A stretch of 64,000 nucleotides of DNA from Pseudolysinimonas sp051954455 (GCF_051954455.1 NZ_JBQCHS010000034.1:1-64000), one strand, 5' to 3'; positions 7,965-17,229 are shown, counted from the stretch's first letter. Notes: generated by a model from the letters alone, not told the origin. Translations and numbers: made by a program.

Positions 7965-9956
7965 ATGGCCACACGCGGCTCCCGTCCCGCGCGCATCGGG
8001 CGCATCCCCATCCGCGACTTCCGCCCCCTCCAGCCGGAGGCCCGATGGCCCGCGAAGGCCGTCGTGGGCGAGGTCGTGCCGTTCTCGGCGACCGTCTTCC
8101 GCGAGGGGCACGGGCTCCTGTTCGCCGAGCTCGTGCTCACCGACCCCACCGGCGCGGAGTCGCGGCACCGGCTGAGCGAGCAGGGCGTCGGCCTCGACCG
8201 CTGGGGCACCGAGGTCCAGCTCGACCTCCCGGGCTCGTGGCGCTACCAGGTGCACGCGGCGAGCGACGACTGGGCGAGCTGGCTGCACGACGCCGAGATC
8301 AAGATCCTGGCCGGTCAGGACACGGAGCTCGTGCTCGCGATGGGCGCGGAGCTGCTGGCCGGATCCCGTGGACGCGTGCAGCAGCAGGCACGCGCCGCGC
8401 TCGTCGACAGCAAGCTCACGCCGGCCGCGCGGCTGGGCGTCGCCCACGACCCGCGGCTCGTCGCCGCGATCGAGGCGGAGCCGATCATCTCGCTCGAGAC
8501 CTACACGCCGCCGCTCGAGCTGCGGGTGGAGCGGCGGAAGGCCGGGGTCGCCTCCTGGTACGAGTTCTTCCCGCGCTCCGAGGGCGCCCGGCGGCTCAAG
8601 TCGGGTCCGCGGGCCGGGCAGTGGGTGAGCGGCACGTTCAGGACCGCGGCGAAGCGGCTCCCGGCGATCGCGGCCATGGGGTTCGACCTCGTCTACCTGC
8701 CGCCGATCCACCCGATCGGGTCGACGTTCCGCAAGGGCCCGAACAACACCCCGCAGGCGGGCCCCGGCGACCCGGGCAGCCCGTGGGCGATCGGCGCGGC
8801 CTAGGGCGGCCACGACGCCATCCATCCCGACCTCGGCACGGTCGACGACTTCCGCGCCTTCCTCAGGGAGGCGGGCAAGCACGGCCTCGAGGTCGCGATC
8901 GACCTCGCGCTGCAGTGCTCCCCCGACCACCCCTGGGTGACGGAGCATCCGGAGTGGTTCACCCAGCGGCCGGACGGGACCATCGCCTACGCGGAGAACC
9001 CGCCGAAGAAGTACCAGGACATCTACCCCCTGAACTTCGATCGCGACCCCGAGGGGATCCGCGCGGAGATCCTGCGGATCGTGGAGCTCTGGATCGAGCG
9101 CGGAGTGCGCACCTTCCGCGTCGACAACCCGCACACGAAGCCGCTCGACTTCTGGGAGTGGCTGATCGGCGAGGTCAACGCCGCGCATCCCGACGTCGTG
9201 TTCCTCGCGGAGGCGTTCACCCGCCCGGCCATGATGCACGCGCTCGCGGGGGCCGGGTTCCAGCAGTCGTACTCGTACTTCACCTGGCGCAACACCAAGG
9301 AGGAGCTGGAGGAGTTCCTCACCACCATCTCGGGCGAGGACGCGGACTACGTGCGGCCGAACCTGTTCGTCAACACCCCCGACATCCTCACCGAGTACCT
9401 GCAGTTCGGCGGCGTGCCGGCCTACAAGGTGCGGGCCGCGGTCGCCGCGACCGCGTCGCCGCTCTGGGGCGTCTACTCGGGCTACGAGCTGTTCGAGGAC
9501 GTGGCGCGGCCGGGGTCCGAGGAGAACATCGACAACGAGAAGTACGAGTACCGGCCGCGCGACTGGGCCGGCGCGGCGGAGAGCGGGCGCACCCTCGCCC
9601 CGTACCTCACGATGCTCAACGACGTCCGCCGCCGGCACCCCGCGCTCGGGCAGCTGCGCAACCTCACCGTGCACTGGAGCGACGACGACGCGATCCTCGT
9701 CTTCGTCAAGCACCTCGACGGCCGCTTCACGGAGTCCGGCGCGCCCGACACCCTCATCGTCGTCGTCAACACCGACCCGCACTCGGTGCGCGAGACCACG
9801 GTGCACCTCGATCCGACCGTCTTCGGCCTGCAGCCCGGCGACCGGTTCGGCGTCCACGACGAGGTGACCGGGGCCGACTGGATCTGGTCCACCGACAACT
9901 ACGTCCGGCTCGACGCGTTCACCGAGCCGGTCCACATCCTGGAGGTCCGTCGATGA
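7965..9956 (+). pseudogene. glgE: glgE (maltose-1-phosphate maltosyltransferase) interrupted by an in-frame amber codon
   Basis: The reading frame encodes a GH13_3 enzyme of 663 codons that adds maltose from alpha-maltose-1-phosphate to a glucan chain. Landmarks are YLPPIHPIGSTFRKGPNN near 244-261, the nucleophile in RTFRVDNPHTKP (Asp387) and the acid/base in FLAEAFTRP (Glu416). Codon 280 is TAG (8802-8804), inside PWAIGAA-stop-GGHDAIHP. Relatives such as the mycobacterial enzyme have Glu at this point, so one GAG-to-TAG change explains it. The rest of the frame is intact and has normal codon use up to the true stop, which overlaps the glgB start (ATGA). The truncated product would lack both catalytic residues. 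Possible explanations are a recent mutation, a sequencing error or readthrough. A GTG at 8937 could in principle start a C-terminal fragment but has no clear signal. Confidence 0.88.
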
Positions 9957-12130
9957 CGTCCGTCGCCCTGCCCACGCTGCACCCCGATCACATCGCGGCC
10001 CTCGTCGAGGGGCGCCACCCGCGGCCGCACGACGCGCTCGGCCAGCACGCGGTGCCGGGCGGTTGGGTGGTGCGCGTGATCCGCCCCCTCGCGGAGGCGG
10101 TCACGATCGTGCGCGCCGATGGCACCCGCGTCGAGTTGGAGCACGTGCAGGACGGCCTGTGGCAGGGGTTCCTGCCCGGCGACGGCCAGGCCTACGACGT
10201 CGAGACGAGCTACGCCGACGCTCCCGCCTGGACGGCGGGCGACCCCTACCGCTTCGTGCCCTCCTTCGGCGAGATGGACCTCTTCCTCTTCGGCGAGGGC
10301 CGCCACGAGCAGCTGTGGAAGGCGCTCGGCGCGCACTATCGACCGCACGAGGACGTCGACGGCACCGCGTTCTCGGTGTGGGCTCCGCACGCGCAGGCCG
10401 TCCGCGTCGTCGGCGACTTCAACTCCTGGAACGGCGTCCAGCACGCGATGCGACGCCTCGACGACAACGGCATCTGGGAGCTCTTCGTGCCGGGTCTCGA
10501 GCCGGGCACGGTCTACAAGTTCGAGATCCTCACCCCGGACGGCGCCTGGGTGACCCGCGCCGACCCGATGGCGCGCTTCACCGAGACGCCGCCGCTCACC
10601 GGCTCGAAGATCGAGGTGTCGCAGTTCGCGTGGACGGACGACGCCTGGATGACGCAGCGCGCCGCGCACGATCCGCACCAGGGGCCGATCAGCGTCTACG
10701 AGATCCACCTGGGATCGTGGCGGCCCGGCCTCGGGTACCGCGACGCCGCGGACCAGCTCATCGAGTACCTGGACCAGACCGGGTTCACGCACGTCGAGTT
10801 CCTGCCGTTGGCCGAGCACCCGTTCGGCGGCTCGTGGGGCTACCAGGTGACCGGCTACTACGCGCCGACCAGCCGGTTCGGGCATCCCGACGACCTGAAA
10901 CACCTCATCGACCGGCTGCACGGCGCCGGCTACGGCGTGATCATGGACTGGGTCCCGGGGCACTTTCCGAAGGACGAGTGGGCCCTGGCCAAGTTCGACG
11001 GCCGGGCCCTCTACGAGCACTCCGATCCGCGGCTCGGCGACCAGCCCGACTGGGGCACCCACGTCTTCAACTTCGGTGACTCGCAGGTGCGCAACTTCCT
11101 CGTCGCCAACGCGCTGTTCTGGCTCGAGGAGTTCCACATCGACGGTCTGCGCGTCGACGCCGTCGCGTCGATGCTCTATCTCGACTACTCCCGGGCCGAG
11201 GGGCAGTGGATCCCCAACCGGTACGGGGGGCGCGAGAACCTCGAGGCGATCAGCTTCCTCCAGGAGGTGAACGCGACGGCCTACAAGCGCTCCCCCGGCA
11301 TCATGATGATCGCCGAGGAGTCGACCTCCTGGCCGGGCGTCACCAAGCCGACCGATCAGGGCGGGCTCGGCTTCGGTCTCAAGTGGAACATGGGCTGGAT
11401 GCACGACTCGCTGCAGTACATGCACGAGAACCCGATGTGGCGCGCGTCGCACCACGGCGAGATCACGTTCTCCTTCGTCTACGCGTTCAGCGAGAACTTC
11501 CTCCTGCCGATCAGCCACGACGAGGTCGTGCACGGCAAGGGGTCGCTCCTCGGCAAGATGCCGGGCGACCAGTGGCAGAAGCTCGCGAACGTGCGGGCCT
11601 ATCTCGCGTTCATGTGGGCGCACCCCGGCAAGCAGCTGGTCTTCATGGGATCGGAGTTCGGCCAGCCGTCCGAGTGGAGCGAGCAGCGGGGGCTCGACTG
11701 GTGGATCCTCGACCAGCCCGCGCACCAGGGGCTGCAGCGGTTGGTCGGGCAGCTCAACCGGATCTATCGCGCCGAGCCCGCGCTGTGGTCGCTCGACTTC
11801 ACCGGGGACGGCTTCGAGCTCCTCGCGAGCGACGCGGAGCGCAACGTGCTCGCGTTCGTGCGTCGCGGGGCGTCGGGCGAGGAACTCGTCTGCGCGGTGA
11901 ACTTCGGCGGCAACCCGGTCGGGTCGTACCGCATCGGGCTGCCGGCGGCGGGGCGATGGGACGAGATCCTCAACACCGATGCGGCGGACTTCGGCGGATC
12001 GGGCGTGGGCAACTTCGGCGGCGTCACCGCGGAGGACGTGCCCTGGGACGGCCGGGAGGCGTCGGCGGAGTTGACGCTGCCGCCGCTCGGGGCGATCTGG
12101 CTGACGCGCGCGGCCGAGCGGGTCGAGTAG
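9953..12130 (+). CDS. glgB: 1,4-alpha-glucan branching enzyme
   Basis: 725-residue GH13_9 enzyme that creates alpha-1,6 branches. It has an extra N-terminal beta domain (about 1-100), a CBM48 domain (about 110-210, with FSVWAPHAQAVRVVGDFNSW), a catalytic barrel and a C-terminal beta domain. Catalytic signatures are IDGLRVDAVASML (nucleophile Asp402), MMIAEESTSWPGV (Glu455) and the ISHDEVVHGKGSLLGKM loop near 521-537. The ATG overlaps the glgE stop by four bases, so its translation is probably coupled to glgE. The amber codon in glgE could therefore reduce GlgB expression. The very long open frame upstream of this ATG lies antisense to glgP or out of frame with glgE and is not coding. Confidence 0.97.
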   Translation: MTSVALPTLHPDHIAALVEGRHPRPHDALGQHAVPGGWVVRVIRPLAEAVTIVRADGTRVELEHVQDGLWQGFLPGDGQAYDVETSYADAPAWTAGDPYRFVPSFGEMDLFLFGEGRHEQLWKALGAHYRPHEDVDGTAFSVWAPHAQAVRVVGDFNSWNGVQHAMRRLDDNGIWELFVPGLEPGTVYKFEILTPDGAWVTRADPMARFTETPPLTGSKIEVSQFAWTDDAWMTQRAAHDPHQGPISVYEIHLGSWRPGLGYRDAADQLIEYLDQTGFTHVEFLPLAEHPFGGSWGYQVTGYYAPTSRFGHPDDLKHLIDRLHGAGYGVIMDWVPGHFPKDEWALAKFDGRALYEHSDPRLGDQPDWGTHVFNFGDSQVRNFLVANALFWLEEFHIDGLRVDAVASMLYLDYSRAEGQWIPNRYGGRENLEAISFLQEVNATAYKRSPGIMMIAEESTSWPGVTKPTDQGGLGFGLKWNMGWMHDSLQYMHENPMWRASHHGEITFSFVYAFSENFLLPISHDEVVHGKGSLLGKMPGDQWQKLANVRAYLAFMWAHPGKQLVFMGSEFGQPSEWSEQRGLDWWILDQPAHQGLQRLVGQLNRIYRAEPALWSLDFTGDGFELLASDAERNVLAFVRRGASGEELVCAVNFGGNPVGSYRIGLPAAGRWDEILNTDAADFGGSGVGNFGGVTAEDVPWDGREASAELTLPPLGAIWLTRAAERVE

Positions 12131-12199
12131 CCGCGCAGCGGCGTATCGAGACCGCGAGCGATCGAGGTCTCGAGACGCGGCCTTCCGCCGCTACTCGGC
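12122..12199. repeat. Intergenic palindromic element between convergent genes
   Basis: A nested inverted repeat fills the gap between glgB and the thioredoxin-fold gene. The outer arms are CGAGTAGC (12124-12131) and GCTACTCG (12190-12197). The inner arms are TCGAGACC (12146-12153) and GGTCTCGA (12166-12173). The outer left arm contains the glgB stop codon. It probably acts as a bidirectional terminator. GGTCTCGA...CTACTCG-type palindromes are, to my knowledge, dispersed in Microbacteriaceae genomes, so it may be a REP-like element. Confidence 0.6.
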
Positions 12200-12210
12200 C
12201 CGCGGGCTCG

Positions 12211-13134
12211 TCAGTAGAGGAGCGACGCCAGCCGGCGCCGCGCGGTGACGACCCGCGGATCCTCGGCGCCGGCGATCTCGAAGTACTCGAGCAGGCGCTT
12301 GCGGACCGCGTCCTTGCCGTCGGCGGGGAGCGAGGGGAAGAGCTCGATGAGCCGGTCGAACGCATCGTCGACGTGGCCGCCGCTCAGATCGAGGTCGGCG
12401 ACCGCGAGCTGGGCGTCGACGTCGTCGCGCCGCTGACCCGCGGCCTCCCGGATCGCCGCGGCGTCGGCGCCGTCGAGACGCAGCAGCAGCGACGCCTGGG
12501 CGCGGCCGGCGACCGCGAGGTCGTCGCGCGGGTTCTGGGCGATCGCGGTCTCGTACTCGCGGACCGCGGCCGCGTAGTCGCCGCGCGCGATCGCGTCGTA
12601 CGCCTCCTGATGGTGCGGCGGCAGCGGCTCCTCGGCCGGCTCCGGGGCCGTGCCCTCCTCGCCCTCGGGCGCACCGCCGCCGATCGTGCCGGTGATGCCG
12701 TTCTGCGCCGCGAGCTGGAGCACCTGGTCGAGCACCTGGCGCAGCTGCTCGTCGGGCACCGGCGGCAGCTCGACCGGTTGCCCGCCGATCACGGCGGCCT
12801 CGAACGGCACGGAGGTCACGCGGAACGCCTGCACGAGCTGCGGGTTGGTCGACCCGTCGACGATCGCGAGCGCGAGACGCCCGCCGTACGACTCGACGAT
12901 CGGCCCGAGGCGCGGCGCGCGGCCCGCCGTGTAGAACTCGACGACGACCGGGACCCGCGCCGACAGCTCGATGAGCCGCTGCAGCGTCGCGTCGGTGGCG
13001 TCGAAGACGATCGCGTCGCCGCCGCCCTCGGCGGGCTCCCCCGGCTGCGGGGCGGGCGCGTTCGCGCGGCGGACGAGGGACGACAGGTCGACGGCGCCCC
13101 GCAGGTTGCCGACGGCGGGAGGGACGTTGCTCAC
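12211..13134 (-). CDS. Thioredoxin-fold protein with C-terminal TPR region (CnoX/YbbN-like)
   Basis: 307-residue protein resembling YbbN/CnoX, a thioredoxin domain followed by tetratricopeptide helices that acts as a holdase for chaperonin clients in other bacteria. The N-terminal segment holds DLSSLVRR (about 17-24). The thioredoxin-like strand VPVVVEFYTAGRAPRLGP follows near 66-83, and a cis-Pro loop TSVPF lies near 115. The usual CxxC active site is absent: the position reads AGRAP. The C-terminal third (about 190-307) is helical, with YDAIARGDYAAAVREYE as a clear TPR unit. The GTG start at 13134 gives the family N-terminus; the open frame continues into the next gene's antisense. A redox role is unlikely and a chaperone role is an inference. 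Confidence 0.78.
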   Translation of the reverse strand: MSNVPPAVGNLRGAVDLSSLVRRANAPAPQPGEPAEGGGDAIVFDATDATLQRLIELSARVPVVVEFYTAGRAPRLGPIVESYGGRLALAIVDGSTNPQLVQAFRVTSVPFEAAVIGGQPVELPPVPDEQLRQVLDQVLQLAAQNGITGTIGGGAPEGEEGTAPEPAEEPLPPHHQEAYDAIARGDYAAAVREYETAIAQNPRDDLAVAGRAQASLLLRLDGADAAAIREAAGQRRDDVDAQLAVADLDLSGGHVDDAFDRLIELFPSLPADGKDAVRKRLLEYFEIAGAEDPRVVTARRRLASLLY

Positions 13135-13163
13135 CCGATCGATCCTTCCAGGAGTGACGCGGT

Positions 13164-14894
13164 CTACGGGACCTCGGACGCGGAGATGAGACCCTGCGCG
13201 AAGCCGAGCAGCTGGATCTTCTTGCCCCGCGCGCTGACCGGCGGCACGTAGAACAGCAGCTGCAGTCCGTAGGTCGACACGTAGCCCTTGAGGCTCGAGT
13301 CCTTGCCGGAGAGCGTCTTCACCGCGGTGCCCTGCGGGTTGATCGACGCCCCTGCCTCGGTCGGGGTGACCGTCTCGATGTCGTGGTCGTCGACCGCGAC
13401 GATCTGACCGGAGTCGTTCGTGCCGAAGGCGATCGTCTCGCCGGTACCGGGGGTGTTGCTGTAGGCGATCGTGGCGGTCGCCGGCAGCTTCGACTTCTTG
13501 TCGGCCTTGTAGCTCGAGCCGATGGCCGGGGCGAGCTTGTCTCCCTCGGTCTGGAAGTCCTCCGCGTACTTGCTCTTGTCGCCGTTGATGAGCGTGTCGC
13601 CGTAGGCGGCAGCGAGCTGCTCGGGGCGCAGGATGCCGATCTTGTTGTCGGCGGGCTGGCGCTGCGATCCGATCGTGGCCGGGGCGACCGCGGGGACGTC
13701 GAGCTCGAGCGCCGTCGCGTAGGTGACCTTGTAGTTCTCCCGCGGCGCGCTCTGCTGGAGCATGAGGGCGACCGGCGGCGTCTTCGCATCCGCGGCGCCC
13801 TGCACCACGGCGAACACCGCGCGCGGCCAGGTGTCCGTCTGCTGCGGCAGCACGATCGAGACCTTGCCGGAGGGGATCGGGTCCGGCGCCGGCGTCGCGG
13901 AGTCGGCGGCCTGGATCTTGTACGTGGCGGTCCGCAGCGCGAGGGCCGGGCCGTCCATGCGGGTCGCGAGCGAGGTGGCGTCGCGGTTCGTGTCCGCGGC
14001 CGAGACCACGGTGCGGACCCGCTGCAGGATGATGCCGAGCTGCTGCTCGGTGACCGCCGTCGGCGGCAGCTTGGCGGCGGGGCTGGCGGTCGCGCTGGGC
14101 GACGCGGCGGGCGCCGCCGTCGTGCTGCAGCCGGCGAGCAGCACGCTCGCGACGGCGCCTGCGGCGACGAGGCCGAGCACCGTGCTGCGCCGACGACCCC
14201 GGCCGGGCGCGTCGATCTGCTTGCGCTCGGGGGCGCGCTTGAGCTGCGGCGGACGGGGGTTGCGCGGGGTCTTGGGCGTCTTGCGGCGCGGACCGCGGCT
14301 CCGACGGGCGTGCACGAGCGCCCAGATGAACGCGAGGAGACCGAGGACCAGCACCCCGATCCCGCCGATGACCAGCGGCGTCGACCACGGGGTGGAGTTG
14401 TCGAGCGGCCAGGTGACGCTGATCCGCGACGGCGCGGCCGCCTTGCCGTCCGCGGCGACGAGGAGCGCGACATCGGCCGGCGCGTTGATCTTGCGGGTCA
14501 GCTCCGTCGACCCGGTGTACTCCTGAACCCAGAGGTCGGATCCGGCGGGCGACGGCGCCGTCTTCGCCGTTCCGTCGACGGTGCGGGCGGTGAAGGCCGC
14601 CTTCGTGGTGTTCCAGCCGACGACGTTGTAGTCGGTCGAGCCGATCCACGCGCGGACGTCGGTGTCCCGTCCGGCGGCGACGAAGATCGTCTTGCCGCCG
14701 GTCACCGTGACGGTCTGCGTCCCGTCGTGCCCGTGCAGCGCGGCGGGACGCACCATGGTGAGCGGCGCGCTGCCGTCGACGGTCACCGACCGCGAGACCG
14801 AGGACGGCCCGGCCAGGACGGTGCGCTGCGCGATGCCGAAGCCGACGGAGACGAAGGCGACGACGAACAGCACGATCGCGATCACGAATCGCAA
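13164..14894 (-). CDS. Large membrane protein of unknown function with an internal lipobox (DUF8094-like)
   Basis: 576-residue protein, unrecognised as an enzyme; similar actinobacterial proteins are sometimes labelled glycosyltransferase without motif support. An N-terminal transmembrane helix (about 2-22) is followed by a probable extracytoplasmic domain (23-172). A second helix follows (174-195), then a very basic loop (197-236, many Arg/Lys/Pro), then a third hydrophobic segment (238-255) ending in the lipobox LAGC (Cys256) and a Ser/Ala/Pro-rich linker. The rest (about 275-576) is a likely extracytoplasmic domain. The third segment looks exactly like a lipoprotein signal peptide inside a longer protein. 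The start is the TTG at 14894, set by GAGAGGAG five bases upstream. An internal start or a fusion of two ancestral genes is possible. Confidence 0.72.
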   Translation of the reverse strand: MRFVIAIVLFVVAFVSVGFGIAQRTVLAGPSSVSRSVTVDGSAPLTMVRPAALHGHDGTQTVTVTGGKTIFVAAGRDTDVRAWIGSTDYNVVGWNTTKAAFTARTVDGTAKTAPSPAGSDLWVQEYTGSTELTRKINAPADVALLVAADGKAAAPSRISVTWPLDNSTPWSTPLVIGGIGVLVLGLLAFIWALVHARRSRGPRRKTPKTPRNPRPPQLKRAPERKQIDAPGRGRRRSTVLGLVAAGAVASVLLAGCSTTAAPAASPSATASPAAKLPPTAVTEQQLGIILQRVRTVVSAADTNRDATSLATRMDGPALALRTATYKIQAADSATPAPDPIPSGKVSIVLPQQTDTWPRAVFAVVQGAADAKTPPVALMLQQSAPRENYKVTYATALELDVPAVAPATIGSQRQPADNKIGILRPEQLAAAYGDTLINGDKSKYAEDFQTEGDKLAPAIGSSYKADKKSKLPATATIAYSNTPGTGETIAFGTNDSGQIVAVDDHDIETVTPTEAGASINPQGTAVKTLSGKDSSLKGYVSTYGLQLLFYVPPVSARGKKIQLLGFAQGLISASEVP

Positions 14895-15113
14895 GGGAAC
14901 TCCTCTCGGGCTGCCGGACCGGGCGCGGTCGCCGGGTCCGTCCGGGGGCCGGAGGCCCTCCCGGATCCCGCCCAAGGGCACGGCGGGGCAGGGACGAAGA
15001 CGTTCCAGGATATCGGAGCCCTTCCGCATTGGCTGGGAGGGCTCTGGGGGCGGGCTGCGCCGGGGGTCCGACGAGGCGCCCCGGACGGGGGTCGAGCCGT
15101 CACCCCGCGTCGT

Positions 15114-15119
15114 TATGCT
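15114..15119 (+). promoter_or_regulatory. Probable -10 box of the DivIVA-like coiled-coil gene
   Basis: TATGCT lies 34 nt before the GTG start at 15154, and an AAGGAG ribosome-binding site is at 15141-15146. No convincing -35 hexamer is visible. The rest of the 259-nt divergent gap (14895-15153) shows nothing else clear, apart from a possible minus-strand -10 (TATCCT, 15012-15007) for the membrane-protein gene. Confidence 0.4.
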
Positions 15120-15153
15120 CGGAGGGTTCTTCCCGGGATCAAGGAGCGAATCG

Positions 15154-17229
15154 GTGGCAGACGACGCATTCGGAACCGAGCTGCGAGGCTACAAGAAGGA
15201 CGAGGTCGACGAGGTCGTCGGGCAGCTCCGCCGGGAACTCATCAAGGCGAACGCCGACAAGGCCGAACAGGGCAAGGAGCTGAAGCGGCTCCAGGCCGTC
15301 GCCGAGGATCTGCAGGCCGAGCTCGACGAGGTCGGCAGCCCCACCTACTCCGGCCTCGGCACCAAGCTCGAGAACACGCTCCGCATCGCCGAGGAGCAGT
15401 CGACCCGGCTCATCAGCCAGGCGGACATCGATGCGGAGAAGATGCGCGCCGCCGTCCAGGCGGAGGTCGCGGCGCACCGGCAGGAGGCGGAGGAGCGCGC
15501 ACAGCAGCTCATGCGCGAGGCGGACGAGCACGCGGAGCGGGTGCGCGCGAGCGCCGCCGCCGACACCGACGGACTCGTCGACCGTGCCCGGGCGGAGGCG
15601 GCGACGATCCTCGATGACGCGCGGCGCGAGGCCGCCGCCATCCGGGGCGCCGCGGCGACGGAGGTCGCCGATGCCAAGGCGACCGGCGCACGCGAAGGCG
15701 CCGCGATCCGCGCCGAGGCCGAGCGCGAAGCGGCGGAGCTGCGCGTCGCCGCCCAGCGCGAGGTCGCCGCCGCCCGTGAGGAGGCCGCCGCGCTCGCACG
15801 CGACACCGAGAAGGCCCGTGCCGAGTTCGAGGCCGAGCAGACCCGCCGGCGCGCCGAGCTCGAGCACGACCTCGAGGAGGGGCGCACGAATCTCGAGCGG
15901 GACGCCGCCCAGGCCCGCGAGCAGCTCGAGCAGGACACCATCGCGGCCAACGCCGCGCTGGACGCCGAGACCGAGAAGGCGCGCGCCGACCTCGACGCCC
16001 GCACCGCGCAGGCCAAGGCCGAGCACGACGCCGCGGTCAAGAAGGCGAAGGCGGACCACGAGGCGACGGTGAGCCGCTCGCGCGCGGAGCTGGAGGCCGA
16101 GATCACCGGCAAGCGCGCCGCGCTCGAGGCCGAGCTCGCCGCGGCGCGCACGGAGGTCGAGAACGAGCTGGCCTCGCTGCGGTCGCGCACCGAGACCGAG
16201 GTCGCGCGGCTCCGCGCCGATGCCGAGACCGAGGTCGGCCAGGCCCGATCCGAGGCGGAGGCCGAGATCGCCGCCCAGCGCGCGGCGATCGATGCCGAGG
16301 TCGAGGCCAAGCGCACCGCCGTCGATGCCGACGTCGAGGCCCAGCGGACGGCTCTGCAGACCGAGCTCGCCGCGGCGCGGACGGCGCACGACGCCGAGCT
16401 GGCCGGTGAGAAGAACGCCTGGAAGGCGGAGCGGAAGGGCGCGAGGGAGACCCTGGCCGCCGAGCTCGCCGGCGCGCGCGCCGGGCTCGAGACGGAGCTC
16501 GCGCAGGCCCGGACCGCGCACGCGGCGGAGCTGGAGAAGGAGCGCGCCGACCACGACCGCGACCTGGCCAAGCAGCGCGCCGAGGCGGCCCACGAGCTCG
16601 AGAACCATCGCGCCCGCATCCAGCACGAGTCGGACGAGCAGACGGCCACGCTCGCCGCGGCCGCCGAGCAGGCCCGAGCGGACCTCGAGGTGGAGCTGAG
16701 CGCCCGCCGCGACACCGCGGAGAAGGAGTACGCGAGAACCCACGCCGAGGCCGCGCGCGCCACGGAGGCGTACCTCACGCAGGCGCAGGACCAGCTCGCG
16801 ACCGCGCAGAAGGACGCCGCCGACAAGCGCGCGGAGGCGGACCGGATCGAGGCCGACTCGAAGGCCGCCGTCGCCGAGATGACGGAGACGGCGCGCGCCG
16901 CGGCCAAGAAGGCGGTCGCCGACGCCGAGGCCCGCGCGAAGACGCTCGTGAAGGACGCGGAGGAGCGGGCGGCGGCGCTGCTCGGCGACGCGGAGGAGCG
17001 TCTCGCGAAGATCCGCATGGAGCGGGAGTCGGTCGCGGGCTACATCGAGAGCCTGCGGGGCGTGCTCGCCCAGGCCGAGCGCGCGACCTCGGATCACGGA
17101 TTCCCGCTCGAACAGACGGCCGCCGAGACGCCGACCGGCGACGAGGACACGGACTCCGAGGAGCCGGTGGACGGGACCGACGACGAGGACGCCCCGGCGG
17201 ACGGGCGCGCACGCCAGCACGCCTCCTGA
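15154..17229 (+). CDS. Long coiled-coil protein, DivIVA-like N-terminus
   Basis: 691-residue protein that is almost entirely Ala/Glu/Arg-rich coiled coil (about 25-620), with an acidic tail rich in Asp, Glu and Thr (about 640-691). The N-terminus (FGTELRGYKKDEVDEVVGQL, residues 5-24) has the GYxxxEVD pattern of DivIVA/Wag31-type membrane-binding domains. This suggests a cytoskeletal or polar-growth scaffold like Scy, FilP or Wag31; that role is inference. Many heptad blocks resemble each other, such as repeated AELEAE, RAEAE and AARTE units, so the length may change by repeat slippage. GTG at 15154 is chosen for its AAGGAG site 7 nt upstream; in-frame codons before it are not conserved-looking. 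Strongly biased composition makes homology searches unreliable outside the first 60 residues. Confidence 0.85.
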   Translation: MADDAFGTELRGYKKDEVDEVVGQLRRELIKANADKAEQGKELKRLQAVAEDLQAELDEVGSPTYSGLGTKLENTLRIAEEQSTRLISQADIDAEKMRAAVQAEVAAHRQEAEERAQQLMREADEHAERVRASAAADTDGLVDRARAEAATILDDARREAAAIRGAAATEVADAKATGAREGAAIRAEAEREAAELRVAAQREVAAAREEAAALARDTEKARAEFEAEQTRRRAELEHDLEEGRTNLERDAAQAREQLEQDTIAANAALDAETEKARADLDARTAQAKAEHDAAVKKAKADHEATVSRSRAELEAEITGKRAALEAELAAARTEVENELASLRSRTETEVARLRADAETEVGQARSEAEAEIAAQRAAIDAEVEAKRTAVDADVEAQRTALQTELAAARTAHDAELAGEKNAWKAERKGARETLAAELAGARAGLETELAQARTAHAAELEKERADHDRDLAKQRAEAAHELENHRARIQHESDEQTATLAAAAEQARADLEVELSARRDTAEKEYARTHAEAARATEAYLTQAQDQLATAQKDAADKRAEADRIEADSKAAVAEMTETARAAAKKAVADAEARAKTLVKDAEERAAALLGDAEERLAKIRMERESVAGYIESLRGVLAQAERATSDHGFPLEQTAAETPTGDEDTDSEEPVDGTDDEDAPADGRARQHAS

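Noticed and set aside
8802..8804. TAG as pyrrolysine or other recoding signal
   Set aside because: No Pyl genes are in view, actinomycetes rarely use Pyl, and the relatives' residue is Glu. No special downstream hairpin was seen.
5021..9952. Giant plus-strand open frame in front of glgB
   Set aside because: It runs antisense to glgP and out of frame with glgE. High-GC DNA rarely contains stops in such frames. Only the part from 9953 has protein homology.
8937..9956. C-terminal half of glgE as an independent gene
   Set aside because: The GTG at 8937 has no ribosome-binding or -10 sequence and the product would start inside the catalytic barrel. It is simply the part after the amber codon.
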